Below are positions 27,799-37,428 of a stretch of 46,244 nt of DNA, piece by piece. The notes under the pieces are model-generated. The model searched no databases. It was not told where the DNA came from and saw only the letters and a list, made by a program, of their open reading frames with translations. This stretch comes from Gammaproteobacteria bacterium (lineage in GTDB: Bacteria; Pseudomonadota; Gammaproteobacteria; Pseudomonadales; Azotimanducaceae): contig JAPOYI010000197.1 of the NCBI GenBank assembly GCA_026706665.1, forward strand, positions 1 to 46,244, read 5' to 3'. Position numbers and translations under genes: made by a program. Position 1 is the stretch's first letter; every line of letters starts with the position of its first letter.

Positions 27799-30759
27799 CT
27801 ACCCGATGAGGGCCTCTTCCACCAGCCGGTTCTGCCGGTCGATGTGGTGGCTGAAATATCCGCTGGCCGGCGACGCGAACGCCACCCTTCCCGCGTAGAA
27901 GAGGTACAGCGAGATGTCATGCCGCGCCAGCACGCGCCGCATGTGGTGCTGGCTCGAGTACCAGGCGCCCTGGTTGGCCGGTTCCTCCTGGCACCAGGTC
28001 ACGTACCTCAGCTTCCCGTAGGGCGCGATGACCTCGCCGAGTTCCTGTTCCGGGAACGGATAGAGCTGCTCGATCCGCACGATGGCCACATCATCGAGCT
28101 TCCTCTCGCGCCGCTCCTCCAGCAGGTCGTAGAACACCTTGCCGCTGCACAGGACCAAGCGCCTCGCGTTGTCGGGGTCGAGGTCGTCCACCTCCGGAAT
28201 GACGGCCTGAAAACTGCCGTCGGCAAGGTCTTCGAGCGAGGACACGGCGAGCTTGTGCCGCAGCAGGCTCTTCGGGGTCAGCGCCACGAGCGGTTTGCGC
28301 AGCGGTCGCAGGACCTGGCGCCGAAGCATGTGGAACATCTGTGCCGGCGTGGTGGGCAAACAGACCTGGATGTTGTGTTCCGCGCAGAGCTGGAGATAGC
28401 GTTCCAGCCGGGCGGACGAGTGTTCAGGCCCCTGCCCCTCGTAGCCGTGGGGCAGGAGCATGACCAGGCCGCAGAGCCGCGCCCATTTCGTCTCGCCGCT
28501 GGTGATGAACTGGTCGATCACCACCTGGGCGCCATTGGCGAAGTCCCCGAACTGCGCCTCCCAGATGACCAGCGTGCCGGGCGTCGTGGTGGCATAGCCG
28601 TACTCGAACGCGAGCACGGCTTCCTCCGACAACAGCGAATCGTAGACTTCGAACGTCGGTGCCTCCGGCGGCTCCGGGAGGTGCCCCACAGCCGGCGCCT
28701 TCGGCTCCGTCCGTGGCCCGACCCCGCTCGTCGTCCATGGAACAGACGCCTCCGGTCGCTGACGCTCCCCGGCGACGTTTGTTCCATGCAAGTGCTGCAA
28801 CGGCACGTAGCCTTCACCGGTCTTCTGGTTGTACACCACCGCGTGGCGGTGCGAGAACGTACCGACACCCGTGTCCTGCCCCGTCAGCCGAACGGGATGG
28901 CCCTGGTCCAAAAGGGTCGCATAGGCCATGGTCTCGGCGAATCCCCAGTTGATCGGGGCGGCGCCGGCGCCCATGCGCCTGCGGTCCTCGAGCAGGCGCT
29001 GCACCTGCCTGTGCACCGCAAATCCGTCCGGGACCGCGTTGACCCTGCGGGCCAGGTCCTGAAGGTGGGCCAGGTCGACGCGCGTATCCGCTGGCGTGGT
29101 CCACTCGTGACCGAGATACGGGCGCCAGTCCACGAACAACTCCTCGTCGGGCTCGTGCACCAGGCTCATGGCGACATGCTCCCCGGAGTCGAGCGCATTT
29201 CGGTAATCCTCGGCGAGCGCGTCGGCATCGCGAGCGGTGATCGCGCCCTCCTCCGCCAGCCGCTCGGCGTAAATCGCCCGGGGCGTCGGGTGCTGCCGGA
29301 TCGCCTGGTACATCAGAGGCTGCGTCTTCATCGGCTCCTCGGCCTCGTTGTGGCCGCGGCGCCGGTAGCAGACGAGGTCTATGACCACGTCCTTCTTGAA
29401 CTGCATGCGGTAGTCGACCGCCAGCCGCGTCACGAAGATGACGGCTTCGGGATCGTCCGCGTTGACGTGGAATATCGGCGCCCGGACCATCTTTCCGGCC
29501 TCGGAGCAGTACTCCGTGGAGCGCACGTCATCGATGCGATGCGTGGTGAAGCCGATCTGGTTGTTGACGATGATATGCAGCGTCCCGCCGGTGCGGAAGC
29601 CACGCGTCTGCGACATCTGGAACGTCTCCATCACGACGCCCTGGCCAGCGAACGCGGCGTCCCCGTGGATGACGATGGGCATGACCAGGTCGCCGGCCGA
29701 GTCGCTCCTTCGGTCCTGCCTGGCGCGTACCGAACCCTCTACCACGGGCCCGACGATCTCCAGGTGCGACGGATTGAACGCAAGCGCGACATGCATCTCG
29801 CCGCCGGAAGTCTCGACATTCGAGGAGAAGCCCTGGTGATACTTGACGTCGCCCATCGCGGCCGTCTCCACCAGGCGTCCCTCGAACTCGTCGAACAGGT
29901 CACCAGGTTGCTTGCCGAGGATGTTGACCAGCACGTTCAGCCTGCCGCGGTGCGCCATGCCGATTACCGTCTCGACCACGCCGTGGGCGCCCGTACGCTG
30001 CAACGTTTCGTGCAACATCGGAATCAGGCTGTCCGCGCCTTCGAGGCTGAACCGCTTGGTTCCCGGATACTGTGCGTGAAGATACTTCTCGAGGCCCTCG
30101 GCAGCCGTCAGCCGCTCCAGCACAACGCGCTTCTCCCGCGTGTCCAGCGAGGGATTCGTCCGCGCCGCTTCCACGCGCCGGCACACCCACAACTGTTCGG
30201 CGGCGTCGGCGATGTGCATGTACTCGACCCCGATCGACGTGCAGTAGGTGCGCTCGAGCGCATCCAGGATGTCGCGCAGGCGCGCCGTTCCCTCGTCAAA
30301 GAAATGCGCCGAGCCCGTCTGGAACACGGTGTCGAGATCGGCCGGCGAGAGGCCGTGATAGTCGAGGGCCAGCTCCGGCGCGTCAACCCTCCGCCAGACC
30401 CCCAAGGGGTCCAGGCGGGCGCGGCGGTGACCCCGGCTGCGGTACGCGGCGATCAACTCCAGCACGCGCACCTGCTTGGTCTCGTGTTCGTTCGAGATCT
30501 CGGTGCTGACCTGTTCCGGCCGGGCGGGTCGGGTGTGGACGCGGTTGCGTCCAAGCCGTCCGAAATGTTCGATGACGGGACCGTGCGGGATGTCGGGCGT
30601 CTGCCGCCGCCGGGGCAGCCCGTCGAAACAGTCGCTCCACTGTTCCGCGACCCCGCCAGGGTCGTTCAGGAACGACTCGTAAAGCGACTCCAGGTACGCC
30701 GCATTGCCTCCCGAAAGGTGGCTGCTCTTGCGCATCCGCTCAACGAAGGAATCCGCCAT
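27799..30759 (-). CDS. sucA: 2-oxoglutarate dehydrogenase E1 with a repeat-encoded insertion
   Basis: A 986-residue thiamin-diphosphate enzyme, decarboxylating 2-oxoglutarate. Thiamin-binding GDAAFAGQGVV, the GFTTHRIDDVRSTEYCS region and the C-terminal RHAVVYNQKTGEGYVPLQHLH, LSEEAVLAFEYGYATT and GYEGQGPEHSSARLER blocks are all in place. E. coli SucA has 933 residues. The extra length is mostly one 44-residue stretch between LQHLH and FEVYDSLLSEE, where relatives have five or six residues. Residues 657-693 are encoded by a two-hairpin repeat also found in the rne leader. The frame stays open and the flanking motifs are intact, so the enzyme is probably active. It lies downstream of sdhB. Confidence 0.95.
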   Translation of the reverse strand: MADSFVERMRKSSHLSGGNAAYLESLYESFLNDPGGVAEQWSDCFDGLPRRRQTPDIPHGPVIEHFGRLGRNRVHTRPARPEQVSTEISNEHETKQVRVLELIAAYRSRGHRRARLDPLGVWRRVDAPELALDYHGLSPADLDTVFQTGSAHFFDEGTARLRDILDALERTYCTSIGVEYMHIADAAEQLWVCRRVEAARTNPSLDTREKRVVLERLTAAEGLEKYLHAQYPGTKRFSLEGADSLIPMLHETLQRTGAHGVVETVIGMAHRGRLNVLVNILGKQPGDLFDEFEGRLVETAAMGDVKYHQGFSSNVETSGGEMHVALAFNPSHLEIVGPVVEGSVRARQDRRSDSAGDLVMPIVIHGDAAFAGQGVVMETFQMSQTRGFRTGGTLHIIVNNQIGFTTHRIDDVRSTEYCSEAGKMVRAPIFHVNADDPEAVIFVTRLAVDYRMQFKKDVVIDLVCYRRRGHNEAEEPMKTQPLMYQAIRQHPTPRAIYAERLAEEGAITARDADALAEDYRNALDSGEHVAMSLVHEPDEELFVDWRPYLGHEWTTPADTRVDLAHLQDLARRVNAVPDGFAVHRQVQRLLEDRRRMGAGAAPINWGFAETMAYATLLDQGHPVRLTGQDTGVGTFSHRHAVVYNQKTGEGYVPLQHLHGTNVAGERQRPEASVPWTTSGVGPRTEPKAPAVGHLPEPPEAPTFEVYDSLLSEEAVLAFEYGYATTTPGTLVIWEAQFGDFANGAQVVIDQFITSGETKWARLCGLVMLLPHGYEGQGPEHSSARLERYLQLCAEHNIQVCLPTTPAQMFHMLRRQVLRPLRKPLVALTPKSLLRHKLAVSSLEDLADGSFQAVIPEVDDLDPDNARRLVLCSGKVFYDLLEERRERKLDDVAIVRIEQLYPFPEQELGEVIAPYGKLRYVTWCQEEPANQGAWYSSQHHMRRVLARHDISLYLFYAGRVAFASPASGYFSHHIDRQNRLVEEALIG
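28681..28790 (-). repeat. Two-hairpin palindromic element, in-frame copy inside sucA
   Basis: 110 bp, read with sucA. Hairpin 1 begins CATGGAACAAACG and ends CGTCTGTTCCATG, with an AGCGTCAGCGA loop. CGACGAGCGGGGTCGGGCCAC follows, then GGAGCCGAAGGCGCCGGCTGTGGGGC. It aligns along its whole length with 16251-16361, which is one base longer between the hairpin arms. In the sucA reading frame the rne copy would have TAG in the hairpin loop; the sucA copy has CAG there. The encoded peptide is Pro/Gly/Thr-rich (VGPRTEPKAPAVGHL). Confidence 0.85.
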
Positions 30760-30857
30760 ATTTGTCCTAGCCCGCTACTTCCGGATACACGGATGCTCAG
30801 GAATCTGCCGTGCACGGCATGTTCAGGCATCTCTATTGCATGAGAATGACCGCCCGG

Positions 30858-31562
30858 TCAAGTTCCTCGCGTCACCATCATCGACTTGATCTTGCCGATG
30901 GCGCGGGTGGGGTTGAGGTCTCTCGGACAGACGCTCACGCAGTTCATGATGCCCCTGCAACGGAAGACGCTGAAGGGGTCTTCGAGATCGGCAAGCCTTT
31001 CCGCCGTCCCCGTGTCGCGGCTGTCGGCAAGAAACCGGTATGCCTGCAGCAGGCCTGCGGGGCCGACAAACTTGTCGGGATTCCACCAGAACGAAGGGCA
31101 TGAGGTGGTGCAGCACGCGCACAGGATACACTCGTAGAGGCCGTCGAGTTTTTCCCGCTCTTCCGGCGATTGCAGCCGCTCCTGGTCGGGCGGCGGCGAG
31201 TCATTGATCAGGTAGGGTTTTACACGCTCATACTGCTTGTAGAACTGGGTCAGGTCGACGACGAGATCGCGGATCACGGGCAGTCCCGGCAACGGCCGAA
31301 GCTCGAGCCGGTCGCGCTTCACGACTTCCGACAGGGGCGTGATGCACGCGAGCCCGTTCCTGCCGTTCATGTTCATCCCGTCCGAACCGCATACCCCTTC
31401 CCGGCAGGAGCGCCGGTAGCTCAGGCTCGGATCCTTCGCCTTCAGCATCTCCAGCAGATCCAGGACCATCATGTCCCTGTCCGGGGGCAGGTCGACGTCA
31501 AGGTCCTGCATCCGGGGCGACTCGTCCTGGTCGGGATTGAAGCGGTATACGCTGACCTGCAT
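30858..31562 (-). CDS. sdhB: Succinate dehydrogenase iron-sulfur subunit
   Basis: A 234-residue subunit with three clusters. [2Fe-2S] ligands are in SCREGVCGSDGMNMNGRNGL-AC; [4Fe-4S] in CILCACCTTSCP; [3Fe-4S] in CRGIMNCVSVCP. Start is the ATG at 31560-31562 (MQVSVYRFNPDQDESP), 10 bp after the sdhA stop. It passes electrons from FAD of SdhA to ubiquinone at the membrane anchor. Position at the end of sdhCDAB and before sucA is as in E. coli. Confidence 0.96.
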   Translation of the reverse strand: MQVSVYRFNPDQDESPRMQDLDVDLPPDRDMMVLDLLEMLKAKDPSLSYRRSCREGVCGSDGMNMNGRNGLACITPLSEVVKRDRLELRPLPGLPVIRDLVVDLTQFYKQYERVKPYLINDSPPPDQERLQSPEEREKLDGLYECILCACCTTSCPSFWWNPDKFVGPAGLLQAYRFLADSRDTGTAERLADLEDPFSVFRCRGIMNCVSVCPRDLNPTRAIGKIKSMMVTRGT

Positions 31563-31572
31563 GCGTCCTCCT

Positions 31573-33348
31573 CTAATACCTGCGCTCTGTCGGCTCGAAC
31601 GGTTCGACCAGCTCAGGCGCGAAATTGACGTGGCGCTTGGCGACCCGCCTGCTCGCCGGGAGGTAGAGCGAGTGGCATAGCCAGTTCTCGTCGTCGCGCT
31701 CCGTGTAGTCCTCCCGCGCATGCGCGCCCCGGCTTTCCGTGCGCGCCTCGGCGGCGATGGCCGTCGCTTCCGCCGTCTCCAGCAGGTTGTCGAGTTCCAG
31801 CGCCTCGAGGCGCGCGGTGTTGAAAGCGGCGCTCTTGTCCGGCAGATGCGCGTTGCCGATGCGGTCCCGCAGTTCGGACAGCGTTTGCATGCCGGCACGC
31901 ATGTTTGTCTCGGTGCGGAACACGCCGAAGTTCGCCTGCATGGCCTCCTGCAGTTCCCGTTTCAGTTCCGCGACGCCTTCGCCCGACGTTGACGCGTCCC
32001 AGCGGCGCAGCCGTTCGCACGCCGCTTCGATGTCGGAGTCGCCCGGGTCCCGCGCGCTCGCGCCCTGGCGCATGACCTCTTCGAGATGCACACCCGTCGC
32101 ACGGCCGAACACGACGAGGTCAAGCAGCGAGTTGCCGCCCAGCCGGTTGGCGCCATGCACCGATACGCAGGCGGCCTCGCCCACCGAGTACAGGCCCTCC
32201 ACCGGGACATCGCCGTCGCTGTCCTCCGCGCGGGTCAGCACCTGTCCGTTCACCCGGGTCGCAAGCCCGCCCATCATGTAATGGCACGTGGGCACCACGG
32301 GAATCGGCTCCCTTATGGGATCAGCATGCGCGAACGTGCGGGACAGTTCGAGAATGCCAGGCAAACGGCTGTTCAGCACCTGCTCGCCGAGGTGATCGAG
32401 CTTGAGCATGACGTGGTCCGAATCCGGGCCACAGCCCCGGCCCTCGAGCATTTCGATGATCATCGAACGGGCGACCACGTCCCGGCTCGCCAGGTCCTTC
32501 GCATTCGGCGCATAGCGCTCCATGAATCGCTCGCCGTCCCGGTTGACCAGGTAGCCGCCTTCGCCGCGGCAGCCCTCGGTCACCAGGATCCCGGCGCCGT
32601 GGATACCCGTCGGATGGAACTGCCACATCTCCATGTCCTGCATCGGTACGCCCGCCCGCAGCGCCATGCCGATCCCGTCGCCGGTATTGATGTGCGCATT
32701 GGTGGTGTTCGCGTAGATGCGGCCGGCGCCCCCGGTGGCCAGCACGGTTGCCCGCGACTTGACGAACACCACCTCGCCGGTCTCGATGCAGATGGCGATG
32801 GCACCGACGATGACGCCGTCCTGGTTCTTGACCAGGTCGACCGCGAACCACTCCGACAGGAACACCGTTCCGGCGCGTATGTTCCCCTGGTACAGCGTGT
32901 GCAGCAGGGCGTGTCCGGTGCGGTCCGCCGCCGCGCAAGTGCGGGATGCCTGGCCGCCCCGGCCGAAGTCCTTCGACTGGCCGCCGAACGGCCGCTGGTA
33001 AATGCGACCGTCCTCGTTGCGCGAGAACGGCAGGCCCATGTGCTCGAGTTCGTAGACGGCCCGCGGACCCGTGGAGCACATGAACTCGATGGCGTCCTGG
33101 TCGCCGATATAGTCCGACCCCTTGACCGTGTCGTACATGTGCCAGCGCCAGTCGTCGTCGGGATCCTCGCTGCCGATGGCACAGGTGATCCCGCCCTGGG
33201 CGGAAACGGTGTGCGACCGCGTCGGGAACACCTTGGACAGCACGGCGGTGTCGAATCCCGACTGTGCGAGCTGTAACCCCGCGCGCATGCCGGCGCCACC
33301 GCCGCCGATGATGACGCCGTCGAATTCCATCACCCGCAGACCGGTCAC
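31573..33348 (-). CDS. sdhA: Succinate dehydrogenase flavoprotein subunit
   Basis: A 591-residue flavoprotein (E. coli 588) oxidising succinate to fumarate. FAD-binding [17 protein letters not shown] is near the N-terminus, His46 in SHTVSAQGG is the covalent FAD site, and the catalytic region [19 protein letters not shown] and RSMIIEM are present, as is [10 protein letters not shown] choose the GTG at 33346-33348 ([11 protein letters not shown]), overlapping the sdhD stop by four bases; an ATG six codons on is possible. Confidence 0.95.
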   Translation of the reverse strand: MTGLRVMEFDGVIIGGGGAGMRAGLQLAQSGFDTAVLSKVFPTRSHTVSAQGGITCAIGSEDPDDDWRWHMYDTVKGSDYIGDQDAIEFMCSTGPRAVYELEHMGLPFSRNEDGRIYQRPFGGQSKDFGRGGQASRTCAAADRTGHALLHTLYQGNIRAGTVFLSEWFAVDLVKNQDGVIVGAIAICIETGEVVFVKSRATVLATGGAGRIYANTTNAHINTGDGIGMALRAGVPMQDMEMWQFHPTGIHGAGILVTEGCRGEGGYLVNRDGERFMERYAPNAKDLASRDVVARSMIIEMLEGRGCGPDSDHVMLKLDHLGEQVLNSRLPGILELSRTFAHADPIREPIPVVPTCHYMMGGLATRVNGQVLTRAEDSDGDVPVEGLYSVGEAACVSVHGANRLGGNSLLDLVVFGRATGVHLEEVMRQGASARDPGDSDIEAACERLRRWDASTSGEGVAELKRELQEAMQANFGVFRTETNMRAGMQTLSELRDRIGNAHLPDKSAAFNTARLEALELDNLLETAEATAIAAEARTESRGAHAREDYTERDDENWLCHSLYLPASRRVAKRHVNFAPELVEPFEPTERRY

Positions 33349-33716
33349 GCGATCCTCCAGATCACCGTGATCGCCCACGCCCCGTATGCCATCAGCACCA
33401 GGCCGACGCCCACCTGGCAGGCCAGGCGAACGCCCCTTGCGACGCGACCGAAGTAATGCGGCCGCAGATAGTCCGTGCCGATCATCCACATGCCGATCCA
33501 CGTGTGCGCGATGAGCGACGCGACGGCGAGGGAAGCAAAAGCCAACATCACGGGCGTGCCGAGGTATCCCGCCAGTTCCGAATGTCCCGCGCCCGGGTTG
33601 ACGGCGAACCAGCCGCCGACACAAAGGGCGAACAGGGCCAGGATCACCGCCGACACGCGCTGCACGAGAAAGTCGAAAAGCCCGCGGCGGCCCGGGCTCG
33701 AGGCGTTCGTTACCAC
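33345..33716 (-). CDS. sdhD: Succinate dehydrogenase membrane anchor subunit
   Basis: A 123-residue membrane protein with three helices: around [43 protein letters not shown] and [15 protein letters not shown]. The His in [11 protein letters not shown] is the usual heme-b ligand and the Asp-Tyr pair in GTDYLRP matches the quinone-site DYxRP motif of SdhD. The start is a GTG at 33714-33716, overlapping the end of sdhC by 7 bp. With SdhC it binds heme and ubiquinone. Confidence 0.85.
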   Translation of the reverse strand: MVTNASSPGRRGLFDFLVQRVSAVILALFALCVGGWFAVNPGAGHSELAGYLGTPVMLAFASLAVASLIAHTWIGMWMIGTDYLRPHYFGRVARGVRLACQVGVGLVLMAYGAWAITVIWRIA

Positions 33717-34090
33717 AGCCACGCTCCGAGTCCGATCGCCGCAAGCGCGGCCAGGACGAGCACGGCCCAGGAACTCCTGCGGCCCGCTTCGAGCGAATCG
33801 CCCACGTGAAAGTCCAGCAGCAAATGCCGGATACCGGCCAGCAGGTGGTAGCTCAGCGCCACCAGCACCGCCCACAGGGCCAGCTTGCCAGGCAGTGTTT
33901 CAAGCAACGCACCCACCTCGGCAAAACCGGATTCCGACCCGAGCGCCCTGTCGAGGAGCCAGATCAGGTACCCGGAACCGATGAACAGGAACGCGCCCGA
34001 AACGCGGTGCGTGATCGACGCGACCGCCGTGACGGGAAGATAGCTCGTCGGCGAGAGATCGATGGGACGATCAGCCGAGGCTCGCGCCAT
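33710..34090 (-). CDS. sdhC: Succinate dehydrogenase cytochrome b556 subunit
   Basis: A 126-residue membrane anchor. It begins with [20 protein letters not shown], then [11 protein letters not shown], where SITHRVSG is the signature of SdhC, and contains [13 protein letters not shown], whose His residues include the heme ligand. Three membrane helices are predicted. The ATG at 34088-34090 follows GGGAGACCCC; another ATG four codons upstream is less likely. First gene of the succinate dehydrogenase operon; it follows the amidohydrolase by 68 bp. Confidence 0.9.
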   Translation of the reverse strand: MARASADRPIDLSPTSYLPVTAVASITHRVSGAFLFIGSGYLIWLLDRALGSESGFAEVGALLETLPGKLALWAVLVALSYHLLAGIRHLLLDFHVGDSLEAGRRSSWAVLVLAALAAIGLGAWLW

Positions 34091-34158
34091 GGGGTCTCCC
34101 ATTTGCTAGTCCAAGTGAAGCAAAAGTCTAGCAGTCCGTCGTACCAGGCGCGTGAGGA

Positions 34159-35163
34159 TCAAAGCCGATACACCCTGGCTGCCGTGACGTAGAACATCTC
34201 CTGTTTCTCATCCTCAGTGAAGTCCTTAACGATCTTCTTCATGCCGTTCCACATCACGTGGTAAGCGATAGACATCTTGTCCACCGGGAAGTTGCTCTCG
34301 AACATGCAGCGCGACGGGCCGAAGCAGTCGATGGTGTGCAGGTAGTAGCGCTTCTGCGCGTCGACGAACTCATCAGACGTCGGCGGCATCTCCCGCGTGT
34401 TCCAGCCGAACCCGTTGTCCGGCATCGCGAGACCACCGAGCTTGGCGATCACGTTAGGGCATTCCGCGATGGCGGCGATATCGTCCTTCCACTGGACGAA
34501 TATCTCTTCCTGCTTCCCCGCGTAGGCGCCGATACCCAGGGGCGTGCCGAAGTGGTCGAGAACCATCGTCGTTTCCGGTACGGCCCGGGCTAACGCCAGG
34601 TAGTCCCGGTTCTGGTGAAAGAAGTGCCACGTGTCGTAGGTGTAGCCGAGTTGCCCCAGCCTGCGCATCCCGCTACGGAAATCGCCTTGGCCGTAAGGAC
34701 ACGGCCGCCCCCGTCCGGGATTGGACAGCGTGCCCGTCGTGTCACATGGCCCGGCGTGCCGGATGCCGCGAAACAGGCCGCGGCCGGCTTCCTCGTGCGC
34801 CGCCAGCACCTCTTCGACACCTTCGGCAAGCCCGAGGTCCGCGTGACTGACGATGCCCGCGATTGTCGCCGTACCCTCCTTCGCCGCGCTCTCTTCGGCG
34901 ACGCGTGCCACGAACTCCGTCTCGCCCACGGGCTTGAGGTGTTCCGGTCCATCCTCCCGGTAACCCGAGCGGCACTCGATGAAGACGGTCTTCTCGATGT
35001 TGTGTCCCGATTCCGTATCGGCCCACAGGTCGTCCAGCATGTACGGGCCCAATCGCCGGGGCGTTTGCCACAGGTGATGATGTGCGTCGATGATCGGGCG
35101 CCCGGGGTCGACCGTCTCCTCCACGACTGCGGCGTACCACTCCTCACTGTGCGGTTTCGGCAT
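34159..35163 (-). CDS. Amidohydrolase 2-family protein
   Basis: A 334-residue TIM-barrel hydrolase of the amidohydrolase-2 (PF04909-type) group. The metal-binding IIDAHHHLW lies near residue 25, FRGIRHAG in the middle, LDHFGTP as the third metal region, and FESNFPVDK near the end, matching L-fuconolactonase and 2-pyrone-4,6-dicarboxylate lactonase-like members. The start at 35161-35163 is preceded by GGAGGAACGC. These enzymes usually hydrolyse lactones or decarboxylate aromatic acids; the substrate is not predictable here. It is followed by sdhC on the same strand but is probably a separate unit. Confidence 0.8.
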   Translation of the reverse strand: MPKPHSEEWYAAVVEETVDPGRPIIDAHHHLWQTPRRLGPYMLDDLWADTESGHNIEKTVFIECRSGYREDGPEHLKPVGETEFVARVAEESAAKEGTATIAGIVSHADLGLAEGVEEVLAAHEEAGRGLFRGIRHAGPCDTTGTLSNPGRGRPCPYGQGDFRSGMRRLGQLGYTYDTWHFFHQNRDYLALARAVPETTMVLDHFGTPLGIGAYAGKQEEIFVQWKDDIAAIAECPNVIAKLGGLAMPDNGFGWNTREMPPTSDEFVDAQKRYYLHTIDCFGPSRCMFESNFPVDKMSIAYHVMWNGMKKIVKDFTEDEKQEMFYVTAARVYRL

Positions 35164-35251
35164 GCGTTCCTCCATATCTGGCTCTTGGTCCGCCGCTATT
35201 GTCGCTCAATCGAAAATCGCAGTCGCGGCCCGCACCATGCCGCCGGTCGTC

Positions 35252-35343
35252 GTGTGTCCAAAAGAAGCTGTGTGTCCGAAACGGGGGGCAAAAGAAGTTG
35301 TGTGTCCGAAACGGGGGGCACATGTCCGAAACGGGGGGCACAA
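35252..35343 (+). repeat. Array A of TGTGTGTCC repeats
   Basis: Four imperfect units. Three contain GTCCGAAACGGGGGGCA (from 35274, 35304 and 35324) and the first has GTGTGTCCAAAAGAAG at 35252. GTGTGTCC occurs at 35252, 35270 and 35300. The array lies between the amidohydrolase and the frameshifted TPR gene, with no transposase adjacent. It belongs to the same theme as the arrays at 39.8 and 41.3 kb, differing in the part after TGTGTGTCC. Short frames through it (VCPKRG, CVSETGG) are not genes. Confidence 0.8.
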
Positions 35344-35405
35344 CCGCCGCATTGCGGCTGCGGTTCGCCCGCACCGCCTGGTCACCGGCGCGATATGCTT
35401 GCCCC

Positions 35406-35955
35406 ATGTTCGACCCCATCGGTACCCGGATCAACCTCGCGCTCGCGGCCATGAACGCTCCGTCCCCGAGCGATACCCCCGAACTCGACCGCCTGTTCGC
35501 AAAGACTAGGTGTGGTCGGTGACGACCGCGACGAAACCGAACGGCGGATCTGGACCATCTGGTGTTCGCACGAGAGTGACGCCGCGGCACGCGCAATGCA
35601 CGCGGCCATCGTCGCGCTTGAGGCAAGCGACTTTACGAGTGCCGGCAGGACACTGGACCGGATGGTGCGTCGCTGGCCCGACTGGGCCGAAGCCTGGAAC
35701 AAGCGCACCGCCCTGCGTTTTCTCGAGGAGCGCGACTCCGACAGCCTTGGCGACATCATCCACACCCCGGAGCGCGAGCCACGCCACTTCGGAGCGTTGA
35801 GCGGTTTCGGGCAGAGGCAGATATGCCTGCGCCACGGCGACATGCATTCGGCGGTGCTCGCATTCGAACGCGTTCTGGAGTTAAACCCATGCGCTAGTGA
35901 ATTGCGACAAGCCGTTGAAAAAATGCAAAAAATGGTGGGACGAACAGTCCACTGA
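35406..35955 (+). pseudogene. Frameshifted TPR-repeat protein
   Basis: Two overlapping frames make up one tetratricopeptide protein. Frame 1 (35406-35522) gives MFDPIGTRINLALAAMNAPS through ELDRLFAKTR and stops. Frame 2, offset by +1 from about 35512, gives DETERRIWTIWC, then TPR helices MHAAIVALEASDFTSAGRTL, WPDWAEAWNKRTALRF, EPRHFGALSGFGQRQICLRH and AVLAFERVLELNPCASELRQ. Known TPR proteins of this kind run LFAxL...IWRLW without a break, so one extra base near 35505-35515 explains the structure. It may be a pseudogene, a sequencing error or, less likely, a programmed shift. No clear ribosome-binding site is seen. It precedes gltA. Confidence 0.65.
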
Positions 35956-36049
35956 GGGCACCATCGACCGCGCTAGCCGCCAAACGCCGGGCGCAACAAT
36001 CCGATCGCGGGGATCGCGCCGTTTCGGGTGGAGAATCGCCGAGTCCGGT

Positions 36050-36079
36050 TTGACAATCCAAGGCGGCTGTCGAGACAAT
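36050..36079 (+). promoter_or_regulatory. Sigma70-like promoter for gltA
   Basis: A perfect TTGACA (36050-36055) and GACAAT (36074-36079) are 18 bp apart. The start site would lie near 36086, leaving a leader of about 43 nt that includes AGGAGG at 36112-36117. Confidence 0.6.
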
Positions 36080-36128
36080 GACCGGCTCACCGGGGCACAG
36101 GTTCCATCCGCAGGAGGATGCAACAAGT

Positions 36129-37415
36129 ATGGGAGAACGGATGGCGAGCCTGACCGTCGACTCGAAAGACCCGATCGAGTTGCCAGTGCATGCCGCGAGT
36201 GTCGGTCCAGACGTGATCGATGTGAGCGAACTCACCAACCAGGGGTACTTCACCTACGACCCCGGCTTCGTCTCCACCGCTTCCTGCAACTCCAACATCA
36301 CCTACATCGACGGCGACGAAGGCATCCTCCTGCATTGCGGGTATCCCATCGAGCAGCTTGCCGAGCGCTCGGACTTCCTGGAACTGTGCTACCTGCTGCT
36401 GAACGGCGAACTGCCATCCGCCACCGAGAAAGACGATTTCGTCGGCGAAATCAGGCGGCACAGCAAGGTGGACGACCAGCTCCGCAATTTCTTCACCGGG
36501 TTTCGCCGCGATGCCCACCCCATGGCCATGATGTGCGGCGTCGTCGGTGCGCTGGCGGCCTTCTATCACAACTCGCTTGACATCACGGACGCATCGCATC
36601 GCCGGGATACGGCGCACCGCCTGATCGCGAAGATGCCGATCCTCGCGGCGATGAGCCGCCGTCATGCGCTTGGATTGCCGTTCGTCGACTCGCGCGACGA
36701 CCTCGGCTACGCCGGGAGCTTCCTGCACATGATGTTCGCGCCAGCGGACGGGGACTACGAGGTCAACCCGGTTCTGGCGCGCGCATTCGATCGCATCTTC
36801 CTGCTGCACGCCGATCACGAACAGAACGCCTCGACATCGACCGTGCGCCTCGCCGGCTCCACCGGCGCCAATCCATACGCCTGCATCGCGGCCGGCATCG
36901 CGGCCCTGTGGGGCCCCGCCCACGGCGGCGCCAACGAAGCGGTGCTCAACATGCTTGCCGAGATCGGGACTCCGGAGAACATCGGCAAGTTCGTAAAGCG
37001 CGCAAAGGACCCCGACGATCCGTTCCGGATCATGGGATTCGGGCACCGCGTGTACAAGAACTACGATCCGCGCGCCCGCGTCATGCAGCAGACCTGCCGC
37101 GAGGTGCTGGACGAACTCGGGGTGGAGAACGACCCCACCCTGCAGATGGCGCAGCAACTCGAGCGGATCGCGCTGGAGGACGAGTATTTCGTCGACCGGC
37201 GGCTATATCCGAACGTCGACTTCTATTCCGGCATCATCCTGCGCGCGATCGGCATTCCCGAAGACATGTTCACGGTCATCTTCACCACCGGACGCACGCC
37301 GGGCTGGATCGCGCACTGGTGCGAGATGGTCGCCGTGCCGTACAAGATCGGGCGTCCGAGGCAACTCTACACCGGCGCCTCGCGCAGGGACTTCGTTCCG
37401 ATCGAAAAGCGCTGA
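36129..37415 (+). CDS. gltA: Citrate synthase
   Basis: A 428-residue type II (hexameric, Gram-negative) citrate synthase, condensing acetyl-CoA and oxaloacetate. His265 in [11 protein letters not shown], His306 in [14 protein letters not shown] and Asp364 in NVDFYSG form the catalytic triad; [15 protein letters not shown] and the CoA-binding [10 protein letters not shown] follow the family pattern. Length equals E. coli GltA (427). The ATG at 36129 lies 11 bases after AGGAGG; an ATG four codons later, preceded by GGGAGAACGG, is also possible. Unlike in E. coli it is not adjacent to sdhC (2 kb apart, opposite strand). Confidence 0.96.
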   Translation: MGERMASLTVDSKDPIELPVHAASVGPDVIDVSELTNQGYFTYDPGFVSTASCNSNITYIDGDEGILLHCGYPIEQLAERSDFLELCYLLLNGELPSATEKDDFVGEIRRHSKVDDQLRNFFTGFRRDAHPMAMMCGVVGALAAFYHNSLDITDASHRRDTAHRLIAKMPILAAMSRRHALGLPFVDSRDDLGYAGSFLHMMFAPADGDYEVNPVLARAFDRIFLLHADHEQNASTSTVRLAGSTGANPYACIAAGIAALWGPAHGGANEAVLNMLAEIGTPENIGKFVKRAKDPDDPFRIMGFGHRVYKNYDPRARVMQQTCREVLDELGVENDPTLQMAQQLERIALEDEYFVDRRLYPNVDFYSGIILRAIGIPEDMFTVIFTTGRTPGWIAHWCEMVAVPYKIGRPRQLYTGASRRDFVPIEKR

Positions 37416-37428
37416 GCCCGCCGCAGCG

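Noticed and set aside
35199-35405. N-terminal extension (VQKKLCVRNGGQKK) of the TPR frame
   Set aside because: It is a translation of array A; the protein similarity starts at MFDPIGTRINLA (35406).
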